Source: Rodentibacter sp. Ppn85 | Lineage (GTDB): Bacteria > Pseudomonadota > Gammaproteobacteria > Enterobacterales > Pasteurellaceae | Assembly (NCBI RefSeq): GCF_001999335.1 | Contig: NZ_MLHS01000026.1 | Location: forward strand, 1-38,903 | Direction of reading: 5' to 3' | DNA length: 38,903 nucleotides | Part shown: positions 1 to 8,823 of the stretch, one piece after another | How positions within the stretch are numbered: position 1 is the stretch's first letter | Layout of the letters: the number at the start of each line of letters is the position of its first letter | Notes under the pieces: generated by a model | What the model saw: only the letters and a program-made list of their open reading frames with translations | Database searches by the model: none | What the model was told of the DNA's origin: nothing | Translations under genes and position numbers: made by a program

Positions 1-422
1 AATGGTTTGTGGAAACGCAGCCTTTACCGGCAAACGGTTTTACCATGTGTACCGGTTCTTATGGCGTGCGTTCCGACAATGATTTAGTGAAAATGACCGA
101 ACAATTTGCCGATAGAATTTACTTTGCTCATTTACGTTCAACCCAGCGTGAAGACAATCCCTTTAGTTTCCATGAGGCTGCTCACTTAGAGGGAGATGTA
201 GATATGTTTAATGTAGTAAAAGCACTACTCACTGAAGAATATCGCCGCTTAAATAACGGCAAGACCCGTTTAATCCCTATGCGTCCGGATCACGGACATC
301 AGATGTTAGATGATTTACATAAAAAAACCAATCCGGGCTATTCCGCGATTGGTCGATTAAAAGGTTTAGCCGAATTTCGTGGATTAGAAATGGCGTTAAA
401 GAAAGTTTATTTCAATAAGTAG
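1..422 (+). CDS. uxuA: mannonate dehydratase, 3' part only
   Basis: This is the C-terminal ~139 residues of UxuA, which dehydrates D-mannonate to 2-keto-3-deoxygluconate in cytoplasmic hexuronate (glucuronate) catabolism. The reading frame is open to the window edge (codons from base 3), so the gene is cut by the window and not broken. A GTG at 9 is an internal valine codon. Recognisable family segments are the [12 protein letters not shown] stretch, [13 protein letters not shown], the histidine-containing [13 protein letters not shown] and the RPDHGH metal-site region. The C-terminus ([18 protein letters not shown]) is complete and ends at TAG 420-422. A hairpin (arms 423-432 and 441-450) follows directly but lacks a T-run, so it is a poor intrinsic terminator. 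Identification is by family resemblance and I am confident. Confidence 0.93.
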   Translation, partial: WFVETQPLPANGFTMCTGSYGVRSDNDLVKMTEQFADRIYFAHLRSTQREDNPFSFHEAAHLEGDVDMFNVVKALLTEEYRRLNNGKTRLIPMRPDHGHQMLDDLHKKTNPGYSAIGRLKGLAEFRGLEMALKKVYFNK

Positions 423-447
423 CATTGTTTCCATCAAAAAGGAGACA

Positions 448-510
448 ATGGAAAAAGCGTTATTCGTTCTGTCATTATTATCTTTCACTGTGTTTCTCCA
501 AAAGACATAA
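448..510 (+). other. possible 20-aa hydrophobic leader ORF
   Basis: ATG at 448 follows an AAGGAG Shine-Dalgarno-like run (439-444) with a short 3-nt spacer and opens a 20-codon frame to TAA at 508. The peptide starts MEKALF, ends FLQKT and is mostly hydrophobic. The ribosome site and start codon lie in the 3' arm of the 423-450 hairpin. A second tiny frame (ATG 523 to TAA 547, 8 codons) follows an AAAGG site. Both sit between uxuA and a permease gene that has no good ribosome site of its own, so they could be a leader. They could equally be chance. Confidence 0.2.
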
Positions 511-571
511 TAAAAGGTAACTATGCTTCTAATGTTTACGCTATTCTAATTTATAAATATCATTAACCATT

Positions 572-602
572 AAAATTAGCACTTTCAATAAGTGCTGATT
601 TT
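572..602 (+). promoter_or_regulatory. 13-bp hairpin just upstream of the DMT permease
   Basis: The arms 572-584 (AAAATTAGCACTT) and 590-602 (AAGTGCTGATTTT) pair over 13 bp with one mismatch around a 5-nt loop (585-589). A short T-run ends the 3' arm. It could terminate uxuA transcription. However, it ends only 10 nt before the ATG at 613, so it may instead attenuate or gate expression of the permease. No convincing Shine-Dalgarno site lies between the hairpin and the start codon. Confidence 0.5.
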
Positions 603-612
603 ATCTAGTAAG

Positions 613-1479
613 ATGAAAAAATATACTGGCGAAATACTTCTCTTTATTGTGACATTTATTGCCGCATCAGGTTGGTTCTTTTCTAAGTATTCTTTAGAAG
701 GCATGCCAACAATGGGATTTATCGGTCTAAGATTTAGCTTAGCGGCTCTCATCTTTATTCCTTTTTCTTTTCACGCAATAAAAGCGCTTACAAGAACACA
801 ACAGTTAAAAGCCAGTTCTGTTGGACTGGCTTATATCGTTGCGATGATTTTATGGATTAACGGACTAATTTATAGTGAAGACTTGGGAGAAGGTGCGTTT
901 ATTTATAGCTTATCAATGCTTATTGCACCGTTAATCTCTTGGTTTTTATTTAAACATCAGCCTAAAATAACATTTTGGTTTGCCTTACCTATAGCTGCGT
1001 TAGGACTCTATTTCTTATCAATTAAACAAGGATTTATCCATTTTTCCCTGAGCAATATTTTGTTTTTACTTGCCTCAATAAGTGGCGCTTTTTATTTTGT
1101 ATTAAATAATCAATATGCGAAAGAGGTTGATTCTCTGTCACTCACGACAATACAACTAGGTATTGTAGGTATCTCTGCCAGTATTTATTCTTTATTATTT
1201 GAACAATGGCACATCCCTATTCCAGCTGAAACATGGTTTTGGTTTTTAGGTAGTGTTTTAATCACTACAAATATTCGCGTACTATTACAAACCGTTGCTC
1301 AAAGAAGATGCCATGTCAATACTGCCGCAATTATCATGTTATTAGAACCGGTATGGACATTGATATTAGGTTGCTTAGTATTAAAAGAAAATATTTTCCT
1401 CACGAAAATAATCGGATGTTTATTAATTTTTTCTGCGATATTTATTTATAGATTTAATGCTAAAAAAGAACGGTCATAA
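613..1479 (+). CDS. EamA-family (DMT superfamily) inner-membrane permease
   Basis: This 288-residue hydrophobic protein has the DMT/EamA layout of about ten membrane segments in two repeated halves. The first repeat begins KYTGEILLFIVTFIAASGWFF. The second begins near residue 145 (SNILFLLASISGAFYFVLNN) and ends with the typical LEPVWTLILGCLVLKENI stretch and a last helix. Family members export metabolites, amino acids or drugs; the substrate cannot be read from the sequence. I chose ATG 613. A GTG at 592 in the same frame lies inside the upstream hairpin and would add seven residues. The site has no clear Shine-Dalgarno motif (only TAAG touching the ATG), which makes the leader interesting. 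The stop codon lies inside the terminator shared with convergent pheA. No Hin-type uptake signal is present and the gene is strongly AT-rich. Confidence 0.85.
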   Translation: MKKYTGEILLFIVTFIAASGWFFSKYSLEGMPTMGFIGLRFSLAALIFIPFSFHAIKALTRTQQLKASSVGLAYIVAMILWINGLIYSEDLGEGAFIYSLSMLIAPLISWFLFKHQPKITFWFALPIAALGLYFLSIKQGFIHFSLSNILFLLASISGAFYFVLNNQYAKEVDSLSLTTIQLGIVGISASIYSLLFEQWHIPIPAETWFWFLGSVLITTNIRVLLQTVAQRRCHVNTAAIIMLLEPVWTLILGCLVLKENIFLTKIIGCLLIFSAIFIYRFNAKKERS

Positions 1480-1508
1480 AAACTCTGATTTTTACGACCG
1501 CTCTTTTT
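1463..1508. terminator. bidirectional terminator between the DMT permease and pheA
   Basis: Long inverted repeat with arms 1463-1482 and 1489-1508 and a 6-nt loop. It is A-rich outside the 5' arm and T-rich outside the 3' arm on either strand. The two imperfect pairs are G-T wobbles when transcribed from the minus strand (pheA side) but A-C mismatches from the plus strand, so it should work better for pheA. It overlaps the permease stop codon and ends next to the pheA stop. The minus strand contains AAGAGCGGT, one base off the uptake signal. Confidence 0.85.
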
Positions 1509-1509
1509 C

Positions 1510-2667
1510 TTAGACATTTGCAGGTTTTACAATCTCACTTGGATAGCAACCTAAAATTTTTAAGTAATTACTATGTTTTTTCAACTCTTCCAACGCTTCT
1601 TGAGTATCCGGATGATGAATATTCGCTTCAATTTCCAAATAAAACATTTCTTCCCAAGGTTTACCGTAAATAGGACGAGACTCAAGCTTCGTCATATTAA
1701 TTTGATATTTTTTAAATATCAAAAGTGCATCAGCCAAAGAACCTGCTTGTTGCGGTGTGGTCATCAGCAATAAAGTTTTAGTGTGAATTTGCGGAGAAAC
1801 TTTACGTGCATCCCTTGATACTACAATAAAACGGGTAATATTGTTTTCTTGATTCGCAACATTCGTTTTTAATACGCTTAAGCCATATAGTTTTCCACCG
1901 TCTTCATTACCTAATGCAGCAATATTTGGCTTATTCAAACTTGATACTAACTGCATGGCATGTGAACTACTTTCGCAATATTCAATATGAACACGATCTA
2001 AGCTATGAATAAATTGACTGCATTGCTGAATCACTTGCGGATGGCTATACAAAGTATCAATTTGGCTCAAACTCGTCGCCTCACTAACTAAAACACAATG
2101 TTTAATCGGGTAAGCAAGCTCGCCGACAAGGAATAAATCCGTATGTTGAAGTAAATCATAGACCTCATTAATAGCCCCTGAGGTCGTATTTTCTAAGGGA
2201 AGAATACCAACATCCGCTTCGCCATTTTTCACTTTTTCAAATACTTGCTCAAACGATTGGCAGCCGAGTTCTATAAACTGCTTTTGATAACGTGCAGCAT
2301 AATTACGTGCGGCTAAATTAGAATAAGATCCCCGTTTCCCCAAAAAAGCGATATGCAAATTTTGACTACGTTGCTCATTCAACCGATTTTGCAAATATAC
2401 TTGTTGAGTTAATACGGAATCCTCAATAATCTTTTGGAAAATTGAAGTGATATATTGTGGTTCAAGCTGATAATTTTCATTCTCTGCAAATTGTATAAGC
2501 TCTTGTAGAAGTTGCTGCTCCCTTTCCTCATCACGTAAAGCTTTTTGGGTTATTTCTTTACTTCTTACCACATCAAAAGCCAAACGATGACGTTCGGAAA
2601 GTAACTTCAAAAGATTTCGATCTATTTGTGTAATTTGCTGTCTTATTTCAGACAATTCTAAAGCCAT
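1510..2667 (-). CDS. pheA: bifunctional chorismate mutase / prephenate dehydratase (P-protein)
   Basis: PheA converts chorismate to prephenate and then to phenylpyruvate, the committed steps of phenylalanine synthesis in the cytoplasm. The 385 residues match the family length. The N-terminal AroQ mutase domain (~1-90) carries the catalytic set R9, R26, K37, D46 and E50. The prephenate dehydratase domain (~100-280) has [14 protein letters not shown] and [14 protein letters not shown], and includes a Thr-Arg-Phe-type motif (NNITRFIVV). A C-terminal ACT domain (~295-375) has the ESRP phenylalanine-feedback motif. I chose the second ATG (2667), because AGGG of the preceding stop region lies about 6 nt upstream and the encoded start [10 protein letters not shown] matches H. 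influenzae PheA. An ATG at 2673 is possible. The gene lies 2-8 nt behind ushA, so the two are probably co-transcribed. I see no attenuation leader in the ushA-pheA junction. Confidence 0.96.
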   Translation of the reverse strand: MALELSEIRQQITQIDRNLLKLLSERHRLAFDVVRSKEITQKALRDEEREQQLLQELIQFAENENYQLEPQYITSIFQKIIEDSVLTQQVYLQNRLNEQRSQNLHIAFLGKRGSYSNLAARNYAARYQKQFIELGCQSFEQVFEKVKNGEADVGILPLENTTSGAINEVYDLLQHTDLFLVGELAYPIKHCVLVSEATSLSQIDTLYSHPQVIQQCSQFIHSLDRVHIEYCESSSHAMQLVSSLNKPNIAALGNEDGGKLYGLSVLKTNVANQENNITRFIVVSRDARKVSPQIHTKTLLLMTTPQQAGSLADALLIFKKYQINMTKLESRPIYGKPWEEMFYLEIEANIHHPDTQEALEELKKHSNYLKILGCYPSEIVKPANV

Positions 2668-2675
2668 AGTCATCC

Positions 2676-4325
2676 CTATTTAAAAATCACTGCGTCTTTT
2701 GGATCATATTTTGATGCATCAAGCGGTATATTTTGTGAGTTCTTCCAAATATATTTAGCTAATACTTCGGCATCAATAAAACCCGTATTTAAGAAAGTAG
2801 GATTGTTAGTGACAACAGGATAACCATCGCCACCTGCTGCATTATAGCTTGGCAAAGAAACCCGATAAGTTTTCGATAAATCCAGTAATTTACCTTGAAT
2901 TTTCACGTTTTCCACTTTTTGAGTAGCTTTATTTACCACCATAGAAATACCGGAATATTGCGCATAAGCCCCGGAATCAACTTCTTTTAACGCAACTACA
3001 TTTAAATAATCAAGTAATTCCTTACCGGTTAAATCCACATAACTTACAATATTACCAAACGGATGCACTTTTAAAATATCACGATAAGTGACTTTACCCG
3101 GTTGAATAGAATCTCGGATACCACCTGAATTCATAATGCCAATATCTGCACCGGCACGTTCTCTCTGTGCTTCTGCAATTAAACGACCAAGGTTGGTTTG
3201 TTTAAAACGAATAACATCGCGATCTCCTTCTAATTTGCCCTTTAACTTCCCAAGCTCACGTCCTAGTAATTCGTCCCCTTTATTTTGATAGCTTTTTAAC
3301 AATTTTTCTATTTCCGGATCTTGAGGAATAACCTCGCCATAATTAATATACTCGGTTTTACCATCTTCTTTTGTTACTTTCTTCTTCAAATTCACTGGAA
3401 TTAATTCATACTTTGCAAGTTTCAATTCACCATTTTTAAACTCAAAATCCGCACGTCCGACGTATTTACCCCACTCATAAGCCTGCATAATCCAAGTACC
3501 GTTTTGATAATCCGGTTTGCAAGATTGTGTCGGTTTATAATCCTTAATCCATACTCCTTTTTCATCCACACAAACAGGATCGTGGCTATGTCCTCCAACT
3601 ATCATATCAAATGCGCCTTTATCTAAATTACGTGCAAGCGATACATCACCGGGCGCATTAGATCCGTGTTGTGCATCGTAATAATAGCCCATGTGGGTTA
3701 AAGCAATTCGCACGTCCGGTTTTGCCTTTTCATTTAGTTCTTTTAATGTTTCTTTCGCAGATTCTGTCGGATCTTTAAAGACAACATTACCTGTATATTC
3801 AGGATTACCGAGTTTTGCCGTATCCTCTGTAGTTAATCCTACTACCGCAACTTTTAATCCCTGTTTGTCTAAAACGATATAAGGTTTAACAAGCGGTTGG
3901 TTCGTTTTCTTGTTGAGCACATTTGCAGATAAGAAAGGGAAAGTAGCCCAAGATTCTTGCATTGCAAGCATTTGCAATGGATTGTCAAACTCATGATTGC
4001 CCAATACCGTTGCTTCATAGCCCATCGCATTCATCGCTTGGATATCCGGTTCGGCATTTTGCATATCCGATTCAGGCACGCCGGTATTAAAATCACCTGC
4101 ATTTAATAAAATAACTGAACCACCCTTTTTCTCCACTTCAGCTTTCACTCGATTAATAATTGTCTTTTGTGCAGGAAAGCCATATTCACCCTTATTATTC
4201 GGCCAGAAATGCCCATGGGTATCATTAGTGTGAAGAAGTGTGAAGTGGTAAGTTTTGTCCTGCTCGTACGCCATTACAGCAGATGTTGCAAGAACTAAAG
4301 GCAAAAATGTAAATAACTTTTTCAT
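2676..4325 (-). CDS. ushA: periplasmic UDP-sugar hydrolase / 5'-nucleotidase
   Basis: UshA hydrolyses UDP-sugars and 5'-nucleotides in the periplasm so that nucleosides can be salvaged. The 549 residues match E. coli UshA along their whole length. A signal peptide (residues 1-19, ending AVMA before YEQDK) precedes the two-metal phosphatase domain with [10 protein letters not shown] (D35, H37), [20 protein letters not shown] and GGHSHDP. The C-terminal nucleotide-binding domain includes the N-S-G-G-I-R-D-S and GGDGYP stretches. Its stop codon is 2 nt before one candidate pheA start. The start has AGGA about 9 nt upstream, and a small GCTCT/AGAGC dyad (4348-4361) lies in the leader. Location and signals are odd. 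In H. influenzae pheA follows lpxC directly as I recall. This gene also has no Hin uptake signal but carries two CAAGCGGT cores (2720-2727, 3890-3897) of the Apl type, which hints at transfer from another Pasteurellaceae lineage. Confidence 0.95.
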   Translation of the reverse strand: MKKLFTFLPLVLATSAVMAYEQDKTYHFTLLHTNDTHGHFWPNNKGEYGFPAQKTIINRVKAEVEKKGGSVILLNAGDFNTGVPESDMQNAEPDIQAMNAMGYEATVLGNHEFDNPLQMLAMQESWATFPFLSANVLNKKTNQPLVKPYIVLDKQGLKVAVVGLTTEDTAKLGNPEYTGNVVFKDPTESAKETLKELNEKAKPDVRIALTHMGYYYDAQHGSNAPGDVSLARNLDKGAFDMIVGGHSHDPVCVDEKGVWIKDYKPTQSCKPDYQNGTWIMQAYEWGKYVGRADFEFKNGELKLAKYELIPVNLKKKVTKEDGKTEYINYGEVIPQDPEIEKLLKSYQNKGDELLGRELGKLKGKLEGDRDVIRFKQTNLGRLIAEAQRERAGADIGIMNSGGIRDSIQPGKVTYRDILKVHPFGNIVSYVDLTGKELLDYLNVVALKEVDSGAYAQYSGISMVVNKATQKVENVKIQGKLLDLSKTYRVSLPSYNAAGGDGYPVVTNNPTFLNTGFIDAEVLAKYIWKNSQNIPLDASKYDPKDAVIFK

Positions 4326-4355
4326 GAAAACTCATCCTAAATTAACCGCTCTTTC

Positions 4356-4406
4356 TAGAGCAAATAAAATAAAAAAGCTATACTTCTTTTAAGGAAATAT
4401 AGCTTT
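4356..4406 (-). terminator. intrinsic terminator of the dcw cluster, downstream of lpxC
   Basis: Arms 4394-4406 and 4374-4386 pair over 13 bp (one G-T pair on the minus strand) around a 7-nt loop. On the minus strand they are followed by a long T-rich run (TTTTTTATTTTATTT with the end of the stem). It lies 15 nt after the lpxC stop, so it ends the division/cell-wall transcript and separates it from ushA-pheA. Confidence 0.88.
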
Positions 4407-4420
4407 CTAATCAAAAACAA

Positions 4421-5338
4421 TTAAATCAGTACTTGGGCTGGTGTAACATACCCGTGTGGCGCTTGCTCTTTATCCTCAAAGGTAACAAATTCCCATGCCT
4501 CCTGATTTGCAATTACCGCCCGAAGCAATTTGTTATTTAGACCATGACCCGATTTATAAGCTTTAAAATCACCGATAATGTTGTAACCCGCCATATAAAG
4601 ATCGCCAATGGCATCCAACATTTTATGACGGACTAACTCATCTTTAAAACGCAACCCTTCTTCATTCAAAATACGATAATCATCCAATACAATGGCATTG
4701 TCTAAGCTACCGCCAAGTGCTAAACCTTGAGATTGGAGATATTCTATATCTTTCATAAAACCAAAGGTTCTTGCACGACTGATTTGATGAACAAATGCTT
4801 GGGGTGAGAAATCCATCACATAGTTACGCACATTTTTACCAATGGCAGGATGTTCAAAATCAATGGTGAAATCTAAACGGAAACCATTGTAAGGAGCAAA
4901 CTCCGCCCATTTATCGCCATCTTCTACCCGCATTTTTTGTTTAATACGGATAAATTTCTTCGCTGCGTTTTGCTCTTCAATACCGGCATCTAACAACAAG
5001 TAAATAAACGGACTTGAACTACCATCCATAATCGGAATTTCAGGAGCATCAACCTCGATAATAATATTATCAATTCCGAGACCTGCTAACGCCGCATTTA
5101 AATGTTCAACGGTTGAAACACGAACGCCTTGCTCATTGACAAGTGCGGTACAAAGCATCGTATCTCGTACGGAATCCGCATTTGCCGGGAATGTTAGCGG
5201 CGGATTTAAGTCGGTACGACAGTAAATTACACCGGTATTTGGCATTGCCGGACGTAATGTTAAAGTCACCTTTTTGCCGCTATGCAAACCGATCCCAGTT
5301 ACTTTAACACTTTGTTTTAATGTTCTTTGTTTAATCAT
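4421..5338 (-). CDS. lpxC: UDP-3-O-acyl-N-acetylglucosamine deacetylase
   Basis: LpxC is the zinc enzyme for the first committed step of lipid A synthesis in the cytoplasm. The 305 residues match the family. The catalytic/zinc pair E78-H79 sits in [11 protein letters not shown]. The second zinc motif is [11 protein letters not shown] (the H and D that complete the site), and the general acid histidine is in [14 protein letters not shown] chose the second of two adjacent ATGs (5338) because the AAGAGA ribosome site is too close to the first (5341) and because [10 protein letters not shown] is the conserved start. It is the last gene of the dcw cluster, 41 nt behind ftsZ, and is followed by a strong terminator. 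A Hin uptake signal lies inside at 5141. In enteric bacteria FtsH proteolysis through the LpxC C-terminus controls its level; the tail here (TPAQVLI) is hydrophobic and compatible with that, by inference. Confidence 0.97.
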   Translation of the reverse strand: MIKQRTLKQSVKVTGIGLHSGKKVTLTLRPAMPNTGVIYCRTDLNPPLTFPANADSVRDTMLCTALVNEQGVRVSTVEHLNAALAGLGIDNIIIEVDAPEIPIMDGSSSPFIYLLLDAGIEEQNAAKKFIRIKQKMRVEDGDKWAEFAPYNGFRLDFTIDFEHPAIGKNVRNYVMDFSPQAFVHQISRARTFGFMKDIEYLQSQGLALGGSLDNAIVLDDYRILNEEGLRFKDELVRHKMLDAIGDLYMAGYNIIGDFKAYKSGHGLNNKLLRAVIANQEAWEFVTFEDKEQAPHGYVTPAQVLI

Positions 5339-5379
5339 CATTCTCTTTACCTTATTGTTTCACAACAAGATTTTATTTA

Positions 5380-6678
5380 TTACTTATCGTTTTGATCTAT
5401 TGCGTTCGGATCAAATTTCTTAAAAGAAGACAAACGTTCGGTGATAGGTCTTTCCAAGCCACCACGATAATCTGTCGGCTGTGGGTTTCTCTCCGGAGAA
5501 CGTATCGGCTCAGGCTGTTTAAATGTTGTAATAGGTTGTTGCTCTTGCGTTCTTAACGGAATCGAGTGTGAATTCCCATCTACCGGTTGGTGAAGCGGTG
5601 ATAACGGTTGAGCCGTTTTTTGTACCTGAATGGTCTCATTTGGCGTAATTTCACCCAAACCTGTTGCGACAATAGTTACGCGGATTTCATCACTCATTTC
5701 CGGTATTAATGTTGTCCCTACAACAATCGTTGCATCTTCCGAAGCAAAACTATGGATAGTATCACCTACTACGTTAAACTCATCAAATGCAATATCAAAA
5801 CCGCCCGTGATATTAATTAAAATACCCTTCGCATTGGTTAAATCAACTTTTTCCAACAAATCGTTGCGTACAGCAATTCTTGCTGCTTCCTCAGCACGAC
5901 CTTCACCCGGTGCGCCATGTGCGGAACCAAAGCCAATCATCGCCTGTCCCATCTCCGACATGACGGTTCTCACATCGGCAAAGTCAACATTAATCATGCC
6001 CGGCGAGGTAATCATATCTGAAATACCCATCACAGAGTTACGCAGTACATCATTCGCAGCAGCAAATGCATCAATTAACGTTGCATTTTTAGGGAGAACT
6101 TTTTGAATTTGCTGATTAGGAATAATGATCATTGAATCAACGTATTGGGCAAGATCCTTGATCCCTAATTCGGCAAATTGCATACGCTTTTTACCTTCAA
6201 AAGCAAATGGTTTGGTGACAACCGCAACAGTTAAAATACCCAATTCTTTTGCTACTTTGGCAACAATAGGTGCAGCACCTGTTCCTGTCCCCCCCCCCAT
6301 ACCGGCAGCAATAAAGACCATATCGGCACCTTCAAGCATTTTACGGATCTCTTCTTGATCATCTTCCGCAGCTTTACGTCCCACATTAGGATTTGCCCCG
6401 GCTCCAAGACCTTTTGTTGTCGCGCCGCCAATTTGTACCGTTTGCTGAACTTGGCTTTTCCGTAATGCTTGTGCATCGGTATTCACTGCATAGAAAATTA
6501 TTTTTCCATGCTCTTCGCTATCAAGAGTATTTTCACCAAGAAGAGTACCGCCAATGTCTTGTTTAATCATATTGGCGACCATATGGTTTACGGCATTACC
6601 GCCACCGCCGCCAACACCGACAACCTTAATCAGTGCGCCTGATTGTTCTTCAAAATCACCATAATCTGGATATAACAT
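5380..6678 (-). CDS. ftsZ: cell division GTPase, tubulin homologue
   Basis: FtsZ polymerises into the cytokinetic ring and scaffolds the divisome. The 432 residues contain [14 protein letters not shown] (~20-33), the tubulin signature [12 protein letters not shown] (~126-137) and the T7-loop catalytic region [15 protein letters not shown]. After residue ~335 a variable linker follows. The extreme C-terminus ([16 protein letters not shown]) does not show the usual D-I-P-x-F-L-R peptide that binds FtsA and ZipA. The signature motif is encoded by a run of ten G (6289-6298), with all three middle glycines as GGG, a tract prone to slippage. The frame is intact in this copy. The start has GGAG 8 nt upstream. 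ftsA precedes it by 83 nt. An overlapping 74-residue frame in the same stretch is a shadow. Confidence 0.97.
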   Translation of the reverse strand: MLYPDYGDFEEQSGALIKVVGVGGGGGNAVNHMVANMIKQDIGGTLLGENTLDSEEHGKIIFYAVNTDAQALRKSQVQQTVQIGGATTKGLGAGANPNVGRKAAEDDQEEIRKMLEGADMVFIAAGMGGGTGTGAAPIVAKVAKELGILTVAVVTKPFAFEGKKRMQFAELGIKDLAQYVDSMIIIPNQQIQKVLPKNATLIDAFAAANDVLRNSVMGISDMITSPGMINVDFADVRTVMSEMGQAMIGFGSAHGAPGEGRAEEAARIAVRNDLLEKVDLTNAKGILINITGGFDIAFDEFNVVGDTIHSFASEDATIVVGTTLIPEMSDEIRVTIVATGLGEITPNETIQVQKTAQPLSPLHQPVDGNSHSIPLRTQEQQPITTFKQPEPIRSPERNPQPTDYRGGLERPITERLSSFKKFDPNAIDQNDK

Positions 6679-6761
6679 TTGCGTTCTCCGTTCTGCTAAT
6701 ACTCTGCTAGCATTCTAATAAAGTTAAACTGCTTCTTATTGTAGATGAAAATTCAAAATAA

Positions 6762-8036
6762 TCAAAATTCTGACCGCACTTTATTTGCGATTTTTTTAAT
6801 TCCCGACCAAATTGTACCGAAAATATTCCCTTCCGAATCGTCATCGCCACCGATAAGATCATCACTATTACTATGGCTATACTGTAACAACCCTATTACT
6901 GTTGAATATTGCGGACGATTTACATAATCAGTTAAACCGGTAATATTTAACGGACTGCCGATTCGCACTTGGCAACCAAATACATCCATCGCACACTCTT
7001 TTAAATCCTTAATTTGGGCGCCGCCACCGGTAATGACAACTCCGGCAATTAATTCAAATTTAATATGGTTACTTTCTAAATTCGCTTTTAGCCTATCTAA
7101 TTCGTCCTTCACAACACCAAGAAGTTCCGTATAACGTGCTGAAGTGATTAAAGATAAATCACTTGTAGTTAAAGAACGGGGGGCTCGACCGCCGATACTG
7201 GCAACTTCAATCTTTTTATCGCCGTGTAAACGAGCCGGATAGACCGCACTTGCATAGTTCACCTTAACCCGCTCCGCTTCTGCACGAGAAATAGTGCAGG
7301 CGTGGGCAATATCATTGGTCACAATATTACCGGCGTAGGGGATCACTTTACTAAAACGTAAAGCACCATTGGTGAAAACCATCACATTCATTGTACCCGC
7401 ACCGAAATCAATCAAACAAACACCAAGGTCTTTTTCATCTTCAGTTAAAACCGAATGAGTTGCAGCAAAACCTGAGAACACAACTTTATCAACTTGTAAA
7501 CCGCAACGCTCCACGGCCTTTTTTAAATTATTTTGCCAATCTTGATGACAAGCAATCAAATGTACGTGAGCATTCAAACGAACGCCTTGTAAACCAAGGG
7601 GATTTTTAATATTTAATTGACGATCCACCGCATATTCTTGTGGGATGACGTGTAATAAAGAGACACCTTCCGGCAATTTAATTGTGCTTGCATTATGCAA
7701 GGCAGAATCTATTTCATCTTGCGTAACTTCACTCTCGCCAATTGGAACAAATCCATTTTCATTTAAACTTTGAATATGTTCTCCGGTAATTGCCAAAGTT
7801 ACACTCATAATCTGGCAATCCGCCATTGACTCTGCCGACTCAATAGCACGTTGAATGGAGCTCACAACCGCATCTAAATCCGTAATACTTCCGCTATCAA
7901 TTCCCTTTGAAGGGCAGCTACCGACTCCCAATACGTTTACTACGCCATCCGGTAATACTTCACCAACGACAGCAACGACTTTTGATGTACCGACTTCAAG
8001 TCCAACAATTGCCTTTGTTTCAACCACTTTTGCCAT
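6762..8036 (-). CDS. ftsA: actin-like divisome protein FtsA
   Basis: FtsA is the actin-fold ATP-binding protein that tethers FtsZ to the membrane and recruits later division proteins. The 424 residues carry the SHS2/actin features: [16 protein letters not shown] at 11-26, the phosphate-2 region [16 protein letters not shown] and the adenosine motif [11 protein letters not shown] near 335. The C-terminus [16 protein letters not shown] is the expected amphipathic membrane-targeting helix. Its last residues (KVRSEF) and the stop codon are encoded by an extended Hin uptake signal (core 6773-6781 read on the minus strand). A second uptake signal lies at 7243. The gene is 22 nt behind ftsQ and upstream of ftsZ, the conserved order. 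Confidence 0.96.
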   Translation of the reverse strand: MAKVVETKAIVGLEVGTSKVVAVVGEVLPDGVVNVLGVGSCPSKGIDSGSITDLDAVVSSIQRAIESAESMADCQIMSVTLAITGEHIQSLNENGFVPIGESEVTQDEIDSALHNASTIKLPEGVSLLHVIPQEYAVDRQLNIKNPLGLQGVRLNAHVHLIACHQDWQNNLKKAVERCGLQVDKVVFSGFAATHSVLTEDEKDLGVCLIDFGAGTMNVMVFTNGALRFSKVIPYAGNIVTNDIAHACTISRAEAERVKVNYASAVYPARLHGDKKIEVASIGGRAPRSLTTSDLSLITSARYTELLGVVKDELDRLKANLESNHIKFELIAGVVITGGGAQIKDLKECAMDVFGCQVRIGSPLNITGLTDYVNRPQYSTVIGLLQYSHSNSDDLIGGDDDSEGNIFGTIWSGIKKIANKVRSEF

Positions 8037-8058
8037 ATTTTATTACACCCGCTAAATC

Positions 8059-8823
8059 TTATTTATCCGTCATTCCGACTGCTGCACCCGATGTATATCG
8101 TAAATCGACATAGTCAATTCGTTTGCCTTCTTCAACTTCAATTTGTGGATAAATTGTCACAAAACGCTCGAGTTTTGATTTCCATTCTCCACGCCCTAAC
8201 TTCAGTACTATATCATTATCAAGTGTAACTTGCCACGCACCGCGAGCATCAATAGTTACACCTTTTACATTTAAATTTTTCGCCTTGAAATCAGCATAAA
8301 TCTGATTCCATACCTCAAGCACTTTTTGGCTCTGATAATCCGGGCCGCCTAAATAAGGCAACACTTTATTTTTTAAACGCTCCATCGGCAATTGGAAAAC
8401 GGTTCCGTCTTTTGTGACAAACTCCGTTTTATTCCAAATCGCGACCGGAATATATTCTGTCAGCCAAATACTTAGGCGATTTGGCCAAACTTTACGAACA
8501 ACCGCACCTTTTATCCAAGGTAAGGTTTCAATTTGCTCTTGAATAACTTTAACATCCTGTCCCCAAAAGCCTTTTAATGAGCCCATTTTAAGCAAAACAT
8601 CCTGAACGTCCGCATAATCGGTAAATTCTGTTTTACCGACGAGCGCATAAGCACTAATTGGTTTAGAATCAAGTCCTTCCAACCAATTTTGCCAATTTGA
8701 ATAAACAAAATACCCAAATCCGATACATAATATGGCGATCAATAGACGAAGTTGTAAAAAATATTTGAATCTTGATTCGCCATACCGGGTATTTGGTGTG
8801 CTTTTACGTTTCAGCACATTCAT
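8059..8823 (-). CDS. ftsQ: divisome protein FtsQ
   Basis: FtsQ is a bitopic inner-membrane protein that links early and late divisome parts and binds FtsB/FtsL. The 254 residues have a short basic cytoplasmic tail ([20 protein letters not shown]), one membrane segment at about 27-45 ([20 protein letters not shown]), then a POTRA domain ([22 protein letters not shown] to [35 protein letters not shown]) and a beta domain. The start codon overlaps the ddlB stop by four bases (ATGA), which implies translational coupling. The order ddlB-ftsQ-ftsA-ftsZ is as in E. coli. The C-terminus ends GAAVGMTDK. Confidence 0.95.
   Translation of the reverse strand: MNVLKRKSTPNTRYGESRFKYFLQLRLLIAILCIGFGYFVYSNWQNWLEGLDSKPISAYALVGKTEFTDYADVQDVLLKMGSLKGFWGQDVKVIQEQIETLPWIKGAVVRKVWPNRLSIWLTEYIPVAIWNKTEFVTKDGTVFQLPMERLKNKVLPYLGGPDYQSQKVLEVWNQIYADFKAKNLNVKGVTIDARGAWQVTLDNDIVLKLGRGEWKSKLERFVTIYPQIEVEEGKRIDYVDLRYTSGAAVGMTDK

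Noticed and set aside
5630-6358. Long open frames on the plus strand across ftsZ (158 and 77 codons) and a 74-codon frame at 6252-6476 on the minus strand
   Set aside because: They lie inside ftsZ in other frames, show no domain or ribosome site, and reflect the codon bias of the real gene.
7391-8113. Plus-strand frames within ftsA and ftsQ
   Set aside because: They are shadows of conserved minus-strand genes, without start signals or protein family features.
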